Shown here piece after piece: positions 20,239-31,586 of a stretch of 64,000 nt of DNA. A model generated the notes under the pieces. The model was not told the origin of the DNA. It saw only the letters and a program-made list of their open reading frames with translations, and made no database searches. Within the stretch, counting starts at the first letter, position 1. Each line of letters starts with the position of its first letter. Source of the stretch: Eukaryota sp. TZLM1-RC (lineage: Eukaryota > Metamonada: BaSk clade); assembly GCA_040285825.1 (NCBI GenBank), contig JAUPSS010000013.1, positions 186,001 through 250,000 of the forward strand, written 5' to 3'. The translations under genes and the position numbers were made by a program.

Positions 20239-21069
20239 ATGGACAATGATGCTTTAACCATTGGTATAGATCTTGGCACCACTTACTCATGTGCTTCCCG
20301 ATACCATAGTTTTAATCAATCAGCCACCCACACTGCTCAACTCCCTGATGAACTACAAGTGGCCCAAGACCCTAGTACAGGCAAGCATCTTACACCCTCT
20401 ATTGTATCTTGGAAGGCCAGTAAGAAGTCTCCTACTTTTTCCACCTTGGTTGGTGAATCTGCTGAAAACCAGCTTGCTCAAGACCCGGCAAACACTGTGT
20501 ATGAGATTAAACGCATCATTGGAAAGAAATATAGTGATAGTTCTGTGCAAGAAGACCTCAAACGATGGCCATTCATGATTGTCAAGGACCCATACCAGGA
20601 CTCTCCCCTTGTCCAAGTCAATCTTCCCAACCCCAACACTAACCCCACTCCCACTACCTTTTGTCCTGAGCAGATTAGTGCCGAAGTTTTAAAGAAGCTG
20701 AAACACACTGCTGAAGTAAGGTTCAATGCCAAGGTAAGCGGTGCCGTCAATACAGTGCCCTACAACTTCAACGAAACTCAGCGTCGTAATACAAGAAATG
20801 CAGCAAGTCTGGCTGGAATCCGGTCTGTGAGACTAGTTAATGAGCCAACAGCTGCTATACTTTCTTATAAATTTATTCATCCAAGCGTGAATAATAAGAA
20901 AATATTGGTATTTGACCTTGGCGGAGGGACGCTTGATTGTACAATTGCACATCTGTATCATGAGGATGACACGTCATGCCCTGTTGTTAAAGTGCTGGCA
21001 GTTGGTGGTGATGCTAGAACTGGAGGAATGGATATTGATAACGCATTGGTAGATATGGTCATTTCTTGA
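20239..21069 (+). pseudogene. HSP70-family ATPase domain, truncated after 276 aa
   Basis: Starts at an ATG with GIDLGTTYSCASRYH (phosphate-1 motif). It continues with VPYNFNETQRRNTRNAASLAG and LVNEPTAAILSYKF, then ILVFDLGGGTLDCTIAHL (phosphate-2), and stops after GGMDIDNALVDMVIS. A normal HSP70 has about 600-650 residues. Here the rest of lobe II, the adenosine motif, the linker and the substrate-binding domain are missing, and no downstream exon is found. The stretch after the stop is unrelated and reads as an exon of another gene on the minus strand. The fragment is probably non-functional. A short ATPase-only protein is possible but unlikely, because the nucleotide pocket is incomplete. 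Confidence 0.85.
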
Positions 21070-21222
21070 TGTTGTTGCAAGGAACTGATTCTCCTGAGAA
21101 TTTCAATCAAATGGAAAATCAAAGTGTTGAAATCAAATCTCTTTCTGGGGGATTTCACAGCTTGACAAGATGGACCATTGCCGCCATTGTTGAACCAAAC
21201 TATAGTGTTTCTTCCTTCATAC

Positions 21223-22081
21223 TAGAGATGGGCATCGTCCGCACTAATCGGACTACGAATTAGTCCGTTCAAACGAACTGCTCTGAAACTAAACGGACGA
21301 ACTACGGACTAGACTAGCCAGTCAACGGACGAGAAACGAACGAACTAATCTCTAGTCCTTAGTTCATTCAAACGCACTACGGACTACCTCGTGAAACAAC
21401 TCAGTTGACAATAAACTTTATTAACCATATGGAGAAATATGATGAAAGATGAACCATGTATAAAATGTATATAATATGTTAGTAGGCTTTACAATCAACA
21501 TCAACCCTCCCTTCTTTGATAGGAAAGTGAGAGAGAAACACATTCTAAACCACATTTTTTACATAATCAACATAAGAAAAGATCTTTATTTTGTAATAAA
21601 CAAACCACACTAAAGCTGGATAACATACATAAATTAATTCGTGTTCTGCAGAAAAAATAATAAACTTTTATCAATGATTAATCAAGTTCTAGCTGCCAGC
21701 CATTACCAATCCAAGATTGGCTTGGAGACAGAGGGACCAGATCAACTTTAGCCTCATCAACATTAGGTTTTTTGGAAGGAGGAGAAGTCATTAGGTTGAA
21801 AGATGTAAAACACTACGAGAATGCAACAGTGCTGAATGTATTCATGTATATTTATATAAACAGAAGATTTATTGACGTACTGATTCTATATAAGTATAAA
21901 CGGACGAACTACGGACTAGACTAAATCCACTTGAGCCAACTACGGACTAGTCTGTAGTCTAGTCCGTAGTCCGCTTAAAAAACTACAGACTAGAAAAAAA
22001 TGAACGAACGAAATACGGACTAAACTAGTTTTTAGTCTAGTTCGCAGTTTAGTCCGAAGTTTAATTTTTTGCCCATCTCTA
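21223..22081. mobile_element. hAT-like non-autonomous DNA transposon (859 bp)
   Basis: Terminal inverted repeats TAGAGATGGGCA (left) and its reverse complement (right), flanked by 8-bp near-direct repeats CTTCATAC (21215-21222) and CTTCAAAC (22082-22089). An 8-bp duplication and this TIR type are typical of hAT elements. Both ends carry dense subterminal repeats of variants of ACGGACTAGACTA in both orientations, as expected for transposase binding arrays. The interior is AT-rich. The only small frame is 37 codons on the minus strand (21678-21791). No transposase is present. Confidence 0.8.
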
Positions 22082-22922
22082 CTTCAAACAAGCGTTTAAT
22101 TTTGTTAATAAAACTAGTTAGTCTCTTTTGTCTTCGTATGAAAAAATCAAAGTTAATTTTTCTAAGTTTTTTTCTTGCACCACGCTGCAGGTTTCCACAC
22201 ATAATTGAAGAATATTCAGGCTCTTCCTGATATTCAGGAACATAAGGTAAACTGATTTCAATCAGATACTCTTGGAAGCTTTGAGCGGAATAAGTATTAG
22301 GAGTTGCTTGAGTGAGAGAAGGCGGGTGATTTGATTTGCGTTTTTTTTGGGTTAAGCAGCAAGTCAGAACCTTGAAAACATGTGTAGAATTTCAGGAAAA
22401 ACCAGTAGTCCAACCACACAGATTGCTGTGGTTGCGATCAATGACTACAAAAAAACAAATTATCATCAGGATCTCAAAAATTGGGCTTTTCATCCACTGG
22501 TAACCGTGGTCTTTGCTGTGGATTTGCTTTTCTGTGGACATTACATTTTCTTTTCCTAACAGAGTTATGAAAATCATAATTTCCGGAGACATGTCTCAAC
22601 TCAAATTGCGCTTCAGTCGGGCGACTATATGCTTTCCTCGCTTTCTGGGTGAACAAGAGCCGCAAAAAATCACCATTTAAGAAAAAATGTTATAATTAAT
22701 AAATTTAGATTTATCAAAAAACTGATAAGGGTTGTTGAGCAGCTCTTTGGTTTCATTTAGCTTTCTGAAATAAGATTCGGTTATTTCATCCAAACTGCGG
22801 AAGCATGGAGACCAACTGGATAAAGGCGAGAGAGAATGCCTTTTTATAACCTCAGGGAAATTATCTTCTGGAAAAGATAAAATATTCGGTCCTGACTGAA
22901 AAATTGTGGCTGCAATTTCCAT

Positions 22923-25900
22923 TTTAAGTTCCTTGGTTGTTGGTTAGGAAACGTGCCTCAAATTCATAATGAATTGCATGTTATTTTTGAAAAAATGAAA
23001 ATTGAACTTGATTCAATTTCTTCTTTAGATATAGAAAAGCATATTAAATTTTTCATGCTTAAAATTTGCTACACTGGGAGAATAACCCACATTTTGAGAT
23101 CTTGTGCTCCTTCCACAGCATTAGATTTTTGTCGTTCATTTAATTCATTGAGAACAGAATTTTTTGCTGATTTATTGGATGTTGAACCAGGAATGTTGAA
23201 AAGCCATTTATTTTCTTCAGCAAATTTGGGTGGTATTGGATTTACTAAATCTTCAATTTTGTGTCAATCAGCATTCTTGGGTGGTGGCAAAAAAATTTTT
23301 TATGAATTTTCTCGTAGATTTCCTGATGATTCTCATCTGTTAGTTCCCAATTGCAGTCCCTATTTGTATGAGTTATCTTGTGAACTTGAAAAATTGCCGC
23401 CACAAATTTGGACCAAATGTTTTCCTCAATCAATTCAAGAAATTCCAAACCGATCTCTTTTTAATTTACAGTTTTGCTGTAAAAAGCTTCAACAAAAATT
23501 GTCAAAGATTTTTGAAAGCTTGGATTTTGATGTTAGACTTGGCTTGGCCAAGTAAAAGAATCCCGCCTTTGCAAATCTTTTACAAGATATGTGTGACAGT
23601 ACTTCTTCTGCCTTAGTAACAACAATTCCACAAGTTTATGGTACTCTCTTATCCGATTCTGCTTGGACTCTGAATATGAGATTTCGTTCCTTTATCTGGC
23701 CTGATAATTTACCTCATAATTTAATTTGTAAATGTTCTCGAGAAATTACAACTACTCATTTGTTAAATTGTAAACATTGTATTACTTTTAGAAGCAAGGT
23801 TCACGATGCTGCAAGAGACCAGTTATATTGTATGTGTAAATCTCATAGAATTAAATCCTTCTTGGAACCTCTGTTGTCAAATCTGTTTGATGCTGAAGAT
23901 GATTTTCATGAGAATAATAGAGGTGATGTTATATTACCTGGATTAGATGGAAGTTTCATTTTATTGGATGTAATGTCTGTTGATCCTTGTAATGTCTCAA
24001 ATGTAAGGCTAGTTAATTCTGAAATTCATAATCCCCTTTCAAATGCTGAAAATTTTAAATTCAAAAAATACAATGAACCTTTGTCCAAATTGGCCAGTCT
24101 ACAGCATGCAAAATACAATTTGTATCCATTTGTATTTTCCCTTTTTGTTTCACTTTCACCAACTGCTTTACGTTTTTTGGATGATTTTGAAATGATTGTA
24201 AAGAGAAGAACTGGGAGAAATTTCAACAGATTGTTTTGGCAAAATAGAATTGTGTTTTCTATTTTTAAGGGGATGTTGAAGATGGTTTCTGATGCTTTGC
24301 TTTCTCTTGGATCTCACTATGAAAGAGTTGCATCTAGTGTTTTTGCTCTGGGAGAGATGGATTTTTTAGATGTTGATTTATAGGTTTAGATGCTCAAAGT
24401 GTCGACAACAGGGACATAATGCTCGAACATGCCCCAATGTTGGAAAAAATGATGCGGCAAATTCTGAAACAAAATGTAAAAGAAAATTTATTAGAAGGAA
24501 AGAGTCTAAGGTAGAACCCATAAATAATGCTCCACAAGTTGTTGCAAAACCAGTTAGCAATCGATTGAAGCACAAAACGTGCAACACTTGTGGTATTTCT
24601 TTTAGAAAAAATGCAAAAGGAAAAACTTCTGATCGCTGCTTGAAATGCCGCATAGTTGATAACTACCATCCCCCCATAAGAATACCTCAAGAAATTCATC
24701 CGACCAAATGCAATGAATTTGCTCTCGTTTTTCAAAGATTTTTGGATCAATTATGTAAAGGAAAGTATGCTATCAATATTATTTGGGAATTTTTTGGTTC
24801 TTTTTGTCCTCCTTTTGCACAAAATTTCGTTAGTAATTCCGAAGATTTAACCAATATAGCACCGAGAAATCAGTCATCCGAGAAATTAAGTAAAATTTTT
24901 GAAGACAAATGCTTTGACAACAAATGGTCCAAGGCTTTGTCAGCTTTAAGTCCCGGAGTTAAAGCACCGAACAATGAAAATACAGTAGATAAACTGAAAA
25001 TACTTCATCCTTATGAAGACCCTGTTATGGATCAAAATTTTTACGGCACATACTGGGAAAATTATCCATTGATGCCATCAGAAGTTTTTTCGGTTATCAA
25101 AAAGAGACCTCGTGGTAAGTCTGCCGGACTTTCTGGTATTACTATTGATCATGTAAAAGCCGCGATTATTTCTTCAGAAGATTGCCTTGGTTTATTGACC
25201 AAATTTTTCAACCAAATATTATCTGGTCAACGCAAGTACCCAGAAGAATTAAGAAGTTCTCGTTTGACTGCACTTGTCAAAAATTCAAAAATGGATGTTC
25301 GTCCTATTGCAGTCTCTGAGAGCTTACATAATATTTTTTTCTGCGTGTTGCTTAAGCAGGTTCAATGAAAAAGCTAAAAAGATTTTATTACCCTTTCAAT
25401 ATGGTATAAATACTACAGATGGAGTCTCTTCAGCGATTTTTGCTACTGATGTCTTATTTCGTCAAAATGAATCCAATGTTTGCATGTCATTGGATTTTTA
25501 GTAATGCTTTCAATTCGCTAAGTCGTCGCAGTATCCATGGTGCTCTATTGCAATATATGCCAGAATTAATACCATATTTTCAATCAACATATTGCACATA
25601 TTCTAATTTACATTTTGGTAACAACATTTTGATTTCATCAAGTGGCGTAAAGCAAGGAGATCCGTTAGGACCTCTTTTTGTTTTGTTTGGCCATTCATCC
25701 TATTCTACTGCAAATTCAAGAGATGTTTCCTTCACTAAAAATGATTGCATATATGGATGATGTTGTGCTGATTGGTGAATTAAATATTGTGAAAAAAAGC
25801 AACTGTATGTTTTAAAGAATTATTTACCAAAATTGGTCTCCGACTTAATTTACTTAAATGTGTTTTGTTATCGAATTCTCCAGTTTCCACAATAATTGAT

Positions 25901-27484
25901 GATATTGAAATTCAAGCCAAATTATATTCAATTGATGCTATTCGTCATTTGGGTTCGTTTTTAGGAAATAATGATGAAATTACCAAAAAATTGTTTGAAA
26001 AGTTGAACTCAATTTCTGACAAAATTGACCGAATGATGAATTTAGATATAAAAAAACACATCAAATTTACCATTATAAGACTGTGTTTTAGTTCCAATTT
26101 TAATCATATATTTCGATCTACAAATCCTCTCGTCACTAGACCTTTGGCTCAAAAAGTTTAATGAGTTACGTGCAAAAGTTCTGTCTCAATTACTGGGATG
26201 TAAAATGTTTCAAATTCCAGATCATGCTTACCTTAGTCCACAATATGGTGGTTTAGGGTGGACGAAGGCTTCTATTCTTACCTCGTGTGCTTTTTGTTGG
26301 TGGATGCAGAAATGCAATCTTTGAGTTCTCCGAAAGATTTGCAGATTGGGAAGATTTATTGATGACAACGCAAAGTTCCACTGTTTTTGCATTAAATGAA
26401 GAAATTTCAAGAATTGATGTAGAAAAATGGGGTCGATGTTTTCCCCAATCATTCAATGGCAATATTCCAGAAAAAAATGTTTTAAATTTGAAGTACACTC
26501 TTCGAACATTACAGAAAAGATTGACTGGAATGTATGAAAAAGATCTTTATAATAATATTTGCAGCTCGGCTGTTTTAAATCAAGATCTTCACTCATTGTT
26601 ATTGGAAAAGGGTGTTTGTGAAAACAAGGTGTCAGATTCTTCACTTTTTGTAACCATTGTACCACGAAGATTTGGATTGTGTGCTACTAATGAAGCATTT
26701 GTAACAAAAATGAGATTATATTTGAACATCCCCATTAACCAATTATTATCAAAAGAAAAATGTATTTGTTCGAATTCACCTCAACTCACTTTGCGCCATG
26801 CTCTAAATTGCTCTAAATTGATAACTTATCGTTCTTCATTACATGATGCTGTTAGAGACACTGTTTTCAATATGGCACAAACTGCAAGGATATCGTGTAT
26901 CAAAGAGCCCCTGCTGAAAGAAACACTTTCTCTGAATAATTTTGGTTCTGATGATAGAGGTGATGTATACTGTGATTGGATTGATAATTCTGAAGCTATT
27001 GTTGACTTTGTCTCATGTAATGTTGCAAACGATACTTTGGTTCACAGAAGAAAACTTAATCCTGGGGCTGCTCTGGATTTTAAAGCAAAAGAAAAACATA
27101 GAAAATATGATAAAGAAATTGAAGATGCAAATATCGATAGAAATACACAGCTGGTTTTTATTGCTTTTCCATTTTCGATAAATGGAAGATTATCAGTTGA
27201 AGCAGAAACTTTTTTGGATGACTTCCAAAAAGTGGTGAAGGAAAAAACAATGAAAAGATTTGATATTTTTTTATGGCGTTCACGGATTCAATTTGCCATT
27301 ATTAATAGATTACCGCGGTTTTTCAATCGAATTAGAGAAGCTTTAGCTAGACAGCAAGCAAATCAAGATTTTGTAGAGGAAATCTTGGTTTAATGATAGT
27401 CGTCCCATTAGTTATGATTTAATTTAATCAAGTGTGCAAATTCAATAAATTAGGTTTTGAATAAAATTAAAATTTTGTAAAAAA
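22923..27484 (+). mobile_element. Family A LINE, 5'-truncated, carrying a family C LINE; 9-bp TSD
   Basis: The A sequence occupies 22923-24387 and 27458-27484 and matches the full-length copy from about 7002 to its tail with only scattered differences. AATTTCCAT flanks it at 22914-22922 and 27485-27493. One nonsense change (AAG TAA versus AAG AAA) is at 23553-23555. The rest of the frame (23589-24383) is intact. Near identity to the full-length element indicates recent insertion. Confidence 0.9.
24388..27450 (+). mobile_element. Family C LINE, 3.06 kb, inserted in the A copy; 7-bp TSD
   Basis: TAGGTTT at 24381-24387 and 27451-27457 flanks it exactly. It begins inside a CCHC knuckle (CSKCRQQGHNARTC), so it is 5'-truncated. 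The zinc ribbon (CNTCGIS...CLKC) and the start of RT (SAGLSGITIDHVK) are in one frame (to 25368), unlike family A. Frameshifts follow near 25300-25500 and 25760. YMDD lies near 25753. The C-terminal part is open (26287-27393), with CICSNSPQLTLRHALNC, DDRGDVYCDW and IVDFVSC. The 3' end reads ...CAAATTCAATAAAT, with no poly(A). Confidence 0.9.
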
Positions 27485-27658
27485 AATTTCCATATTGATG
27501 GTAAATCATTCATTTCTGATTGAGGTTTCCAACGTATTTTGACCCCCACCAATACTAGCAAGAACTTGGAACTGGCGTTCTCTAGCTTCTCGTGCCTCTG
27601 AGTTAAAGAACTGGTCAACAGACGCTCTCACAGTTGTGTTTTGTAGAGCGTTACTCAT

Positions 27659-28209
27659 GACAGTAAACACAGAAGGGAAACAGTTAAAAATGATTAAAAA
27701 TTGGTTTCCTTAATTTGAAAATTTGATGAAATCAAATGTTCATAATTTTCCACATCAAGAACAGCAGAGAATAAGTGTACGAAAATTGATTTCATCATTT
27801 CCTTTGTGACTACCAAAAAAGTATTGAAACCCAACAAAATGTTCACTTCCATTGCGATGTAAAAGGAACATTTCTTCCACACTAATGTTACACACATTGG
27901 GGAATACAAATAATAACAAAGCACATAAAAAACTGTATCAATTCGAACAAAATGTGTCAATTACAACAATTACTAACATTTGGTAGATCCAAATATAATG
28001 GATTTCATACACGTTTTTTCAACTTTCATTACATTTTTCTTTTAATTCACCAGATCGTATTTTATTTATTTTGCTTCAAGATGACAGCAACAATTTTAGA
28101 TATTTTCAACTGATGTCTCCTGGACAAAATCCAGTCGCTACTGAATTTTTACTTAAACTAATAGACAAACTAATACACTTTTATTAATCTGTACAAAAGA
28201 AATGGTCAA
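27659..28209. other. Intergenic, nothing recognised
   Basis: AT-rich spacer between the interrupted minus-strand gene and the 3' end of the Rab gene. An 88-codon minus-strand frame (27694-27960) lacks an ATG. Confidence 0.4.
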
Positions 28210-28812
28210 TCAACAGCTACAAGCTCCAGTTGGCTCACATTCAGAACCAAGATTGTTGTTTTTGGACATTCCTTCGATTTTACCAGATTCAACCTTGTCA
28301 AAAATAGCTTGTGCAGTGTTAATAAACAAGTCATCTACATTTACATTATCCTTGGCTGATGTCTCTACAAACAACAGCCCATTATCATCGGCAAATTGTT
28401 TTCCTTCTTCCATGGAGACGGCCCTATGTGGAAGATCGTTCTTATTGCCAACAAGACATATCACACAGTCAGGGTCGGCTAAGTTGCGTGCATCGTTTAA
28501 CCACATAGTGATATGTTCAAAAGTCTCTCGCCGGGTGACATCATACACCATAATCGCACCAAACGACTGTCGGAAGTAAGAACGTGTGACACTCTTGAAG
28601 CGCTCTTGGCCAGCTGTGTCCCAAATCTGTAGTTTTATAGTCTTGTCATTTAGGGAGACAAGAGATGTACCAAACTCAACACCAATGGTGGTGAGTTTTT
28701 GGTCATCAAACTTGTGTTCTATGTAGCGCGACAGAAGACTAGATTTGCCACATGCGGTATCACCAACCAAAACTATTTTGAAGATGTAATCATAAGTTGC
28801 TTTGGACACCAT
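28210..28812 (-). CDS. Rab-family small GTPase, closest to Rab4
   Basis: 200 aa with all G motifs: GDTACGKS (P-loop, about residues 17-24), TIGVEFG (switch I), WDTAGQE (switch II), GNKNDL and ETSAK. It ends GACSC, a CxC motif for double geranylgeranylation. Rab GTPases recruit effectors to vesicle membranes. The RabF motifs (LQIWDTAGQERFKSVTRSYFR) and WLNDARNL...VICLVGNK resemble Rab4, which acts in endosome recycling, but Rab2 and Rab14 are close. Intronless, full length, ATG start. Confidence 0.9.
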   Translation of the reverse strand: MVSKATYDYIFKIVLVGDTACGKSSLLSRYIEHKFDDQKLTTIGVEFGTSLVSLNDKTIKLQIWDTAGQERFKSVTRSYFRQSFGAIMVYDVTRRETFEHITMWLNDARNLADPDCVICLVGNKNDLPHRAVSMEEGKQFADDNGLLFVETSAKDNVNVDDLFINTAQAIFDKVESGKIEGMSKNNNLGSECEPTGACSC

Positions 28813-29450
28813 TGGAGCCGGATTAAGAGTATGTGAGTGGCTGAATTAAAATCTTTTTACGGATTTCTGTTATTAATTTTTTCATCAATGATTTTGGTCT
28901 ATCCATTGTCCTTAATGAAGATAAGAGAGTGGTGTTTCAGAGGATGAGTTTTAAAATGTAAGGACGAAAACATCTTGTTTTGGTTACTCGTTGTTTTTGT
29001 TTACTAATAGTGAAGATTGTGAAGAAGGACATGTTGAGTTACGTTTTTGAGACAACATCTTATTTGAAAATCACTGCCTTCTTCAACTGATTTAACCACG
29101 TCTCAATTTGATCATGTATATGCAATTGAATCTCTTGTTTAATCCGAAAGCCATAGTATAATATTGCTGATGACAAATTGGATTCGGAATCGCTCCTAAG
29201 GATATACAAGTGCTTCTCATTGTGGTCGTTGAACCATTTTTAAAACGTTGTTTAGATTAATTCCGCTTCAACTAACAGTCATCAATTTACAGCAAAGTTG
29301 AAAGCAATCAAGACAATCTCTAAAGACAATCACTGTTACAACTTAATATATAAATCACCAATGACCCCTCACCAATAAAAACAACAAATAATACAAAAAC
29401 CATTTATCCCTTCAGAAAATACAAAACTTTGTTTTAAAAAACCGCCACCA
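28813..29450. other. Intergenic spacer upstream of the Rab gene
   Basis: No coding frame or repeat recognised. It must hold the Rab promoter and the CK1 3' UTR. Confidence 0.4.
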
Positions 29451-30648
29451 CTATTTTTTAGATTTCAAGAGGCTACTCATGCGACGATCTCGGTCAATCC
29501 TATCCAACCTTCTATTAGAATTTCTCTTCGAATTACTCAAATAATACCAATCCAGCGCCCCTGATTCTTCTTTCCTCGTACTGACACGTGGTGCCACGTC
29601 AGCAGAAGGTTCATTTAAACGGAAGTCATGACGTTCATGACGGTCGGGGGCCTTTGGTGGTTGGTGTTGTTGCGGTTGAGCCACTTCTTCTTGAGGTGAC
29701 GAGCTCTTACTACGGCGGTCCACGTCATCTCGAGACAACTGTGTCCAATCATAAACATAATCATATTGGAAACCTTCACGATGAAATAAATCCCTAAACA
29801 ACTTTCGCAAATAAGCATAATCTGGCTTGTCGTCAAACCTTAGAGCTCGGGTGTAATTTAGATAGGTGCAAAACTCAGTCGGAAAACCTCTACAGAGTGT
29901 TTCCACTGGAGTCGACATCTTCCTCTCACTAATCTTCTCATACTTTTCTCTCTTTGTTGTAGCTTTAAGACTCTGCCAGGGAAGCGATCCACGAATGAAA
30001 TAAATCAAGACATAACCTAGAGTTTCCAAATCATCCCTTCGTGATTGTTCTATTCCCAAATGTGTATTAATAGAGGCATACCTGGCAGTTCCGGTCAAAT
30101 TCTTGTGCTCTCTGTACGGAATATGTGCATGAGTTTTGTGATCTCTATACTTCTTTGCTAGACCAAAATCAACGAGGTGAACGATATTCTGCTTGTTACC
30201 AGTGCCCATGAGGTAGTTGTCAGGTTTAATATCACGGTGGAGGAAGTTACGTTGATGAACGTATTCAATCCGTGAAATCATTTGGTCAGCGAGCATTAAT
30301 ACTGTTTTGAGGGAGAAGCGGCGTCCACAGAGTGTAAAGAGGTCTTCAAGAGAGGGTCCAAGGAGATCCATGACCATGACGTTGTAGTCTCCTTCTACTC
30401 CAAACCAGCGCACATGTGGTATACCAACTAAAGTGAGAGGACTGTAGGTGAAACATACTACCCCCTGCTAAAAGGCGGTACAATTTAGATTCATATATCA
30501 GTTGCGGATGGGATGTCTTGAGAGTTTCAAACTTTATAGCGACCTCTTCGCCTGTTGTGATATTGGTGCCAAGGAAAACTTCGCCAAAAGAGCCAGTTCC
30601 TATGCGTTTAGCGACACGGTACTTGTCTCCAACAATTGTAGGAACCAT
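29451..30648 (-). CDS. Casein kinase 1 (delta/epsilon-like), one 34-nt intron
   Basis: Two exons, 30462-30648 and 29451-30427, joined by a GT-AG intron (30428-30461) that restores [13 protein letters not shown]. The product is 387 aa. Kinase motifs: [11 protein letters not shown] (Gly loop), VAIKFE (Lys), HRDIKPDN (catalytic loop), [13 protein letters not shown], and [12 protein letters not shown], the CK1-specific replacement of the APE region. [15 protein letters not shown] and LPWQ are also CK1 hallmarks. The tail after about residue 295 is Arg/Ser/Glu/Gln-rich and low in complexity, as in delta/epsilon forms. CK1 is a Ser/Thr kinase that prefers primed sites. The start is the only in-frame ATG before the Gly loop. 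Confidence 0.93.
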
Positions 30649-30696
30649 TGGGAAGGGAAAGTCAGAAGAGCTGAAGAGGGTGTAAGTAGAAGCTGT

Positions 30697-30924
30697 TCAG
30701 CGGTGATATTCCAGTGTCTGAAATGATTTTTGAAGGAATTGTTGAAAGGCTTTGTCACTTCTATTTTGAACTCTTGCTTCATCTATTTTGGTTATCATGA
30801 TGTTTCTACATGAAAATGATGGTGTTGAAGTTTTGGTGAAAGATAGTGGTCTTAGATTTAGTTGATTTTCCAAAATTTTTATAATTGCAACTTGTACTGT
30901 GGATAATATACATAAGGCAGTCAT
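30697..30924 (-). CDS. Hypothetical small basic protein (75 aa)
   Basis: An ATG-started frame just upstream of CK1 on the same strand. The N-terminus is hydrophobic to basic (MTALCILSTVQVAIIKIL, then Arg/Ser/Thr-rich), which could be a mitochondrial presequence, followed by a helical segment with AFQQFLQKSFQTLEYH. No family recognised. It might be an upstream ORF or chance. Confidence 0.3.
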   Translation of the reverse strand: MTALCILSTVQVAIIKILENQLNLRPLSFTKTSTPSFSCRNIMITKIDEARVQNRSDKAFQQFLQKSFQTLEYHR

Positions 30925-31418
30925 TTTGAAGCCTTATAATTAATTGTTTTATAGAAAATGGTGAGATGGTGTTATTTCATTCAATATTCAACAAATACTT
31001 ATTTTAATTGAAAAATTAAATCAAATCCTTCTACTTCAAACAATGAATCTCAACACGTTGATCCACTCACAAGAACACCAATCAAAAGCAATCTGAGCTA
31101 AAGTGATTTAATAACAGTGTTTCTGGCCTACTTATGTTGAAACTTCAGAAAGTCTCTCTGTCTATTACACTGCTAACTAAAATTTGAGAAGTAACTTTTT
31201 TCTGATTTGTTGACATTCGATTATCTTCATCAATTATGATAAGTATTGATGGTAAAAATATAATTTTTCCTCTATTACCCATGAAAGGACACCCTGCTTC
31301 AAACAACGGCGCAACAAGAGTTCATTAACATCATCAACAGGTTCAAGTGAGTCAGGTAGAGTTGAAACTGTTATTGCAATATTATTATAAAATATTATTA
31401 CTAAAGAATGTTGGCAAC
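30925..31418. other. Intergenic, nothing recognised
   Basis: AT-rich spacer ending at the Gag-only LTR element. An 83-codon minus-strand frame at 31234-31485 runs into the LTR and is probably not a gene. Confidence 0.4.
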
Positions 31419-31560
31419 TGTTGTTGTTGAACTCAAATTGAATTAGTAGGTTTCTTTGTATTTCGAATGATGACGTGATACTCATTTATGAATCAGTTTT
31501 ATTAATAAACAACAGATTTCTCTCTCTCCCCTTCGTGTGTTCATCTGCCTAACGGCATCA
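31419..31560 (+). repeat. Left LTR, 142 bp
   Basis: Begins TGTTGTTGTTGAACTC and ends CTAACGGCATCA. It contains GATGACGTG (31469-31477), a CRE-like core that could act in the U3 promoter, and TTATTAATAAA, a possible poly(A) signal. Confidence 0.9.
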
Positions 31561-31586
31561 ATAATTATTGGCCCTTCTTATTTCAG

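Larger units (their letters stand above)
21066..27658 (-). pseudogene. Unidentified multi-exon gene interrupted by a hAT-like element and a LINE nest
   Basis: An ATG at 27658 opens a frame with an ARE-rich helix (SEAREARERQF). With a candidate 28-nt GT-AG intron (27516-27543) the frame continues to 27494. It resumes at 22922 once the LINE nest and one TSD are removed, then crosses a second candidate intron of 35 nt (22816-22850) into SWSPCFRSLDEITESYF. A later open stretch (about 22345-22090, SLTQATPNTYSAQSF) continues across the hAT-like element if that and one TSD are removed (KRLFEGRNTIVWF). The splice pattern between 22680 and 22345 is unresolved. No known family is recognised. The whole model is inference. 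Confidence 0.45.
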
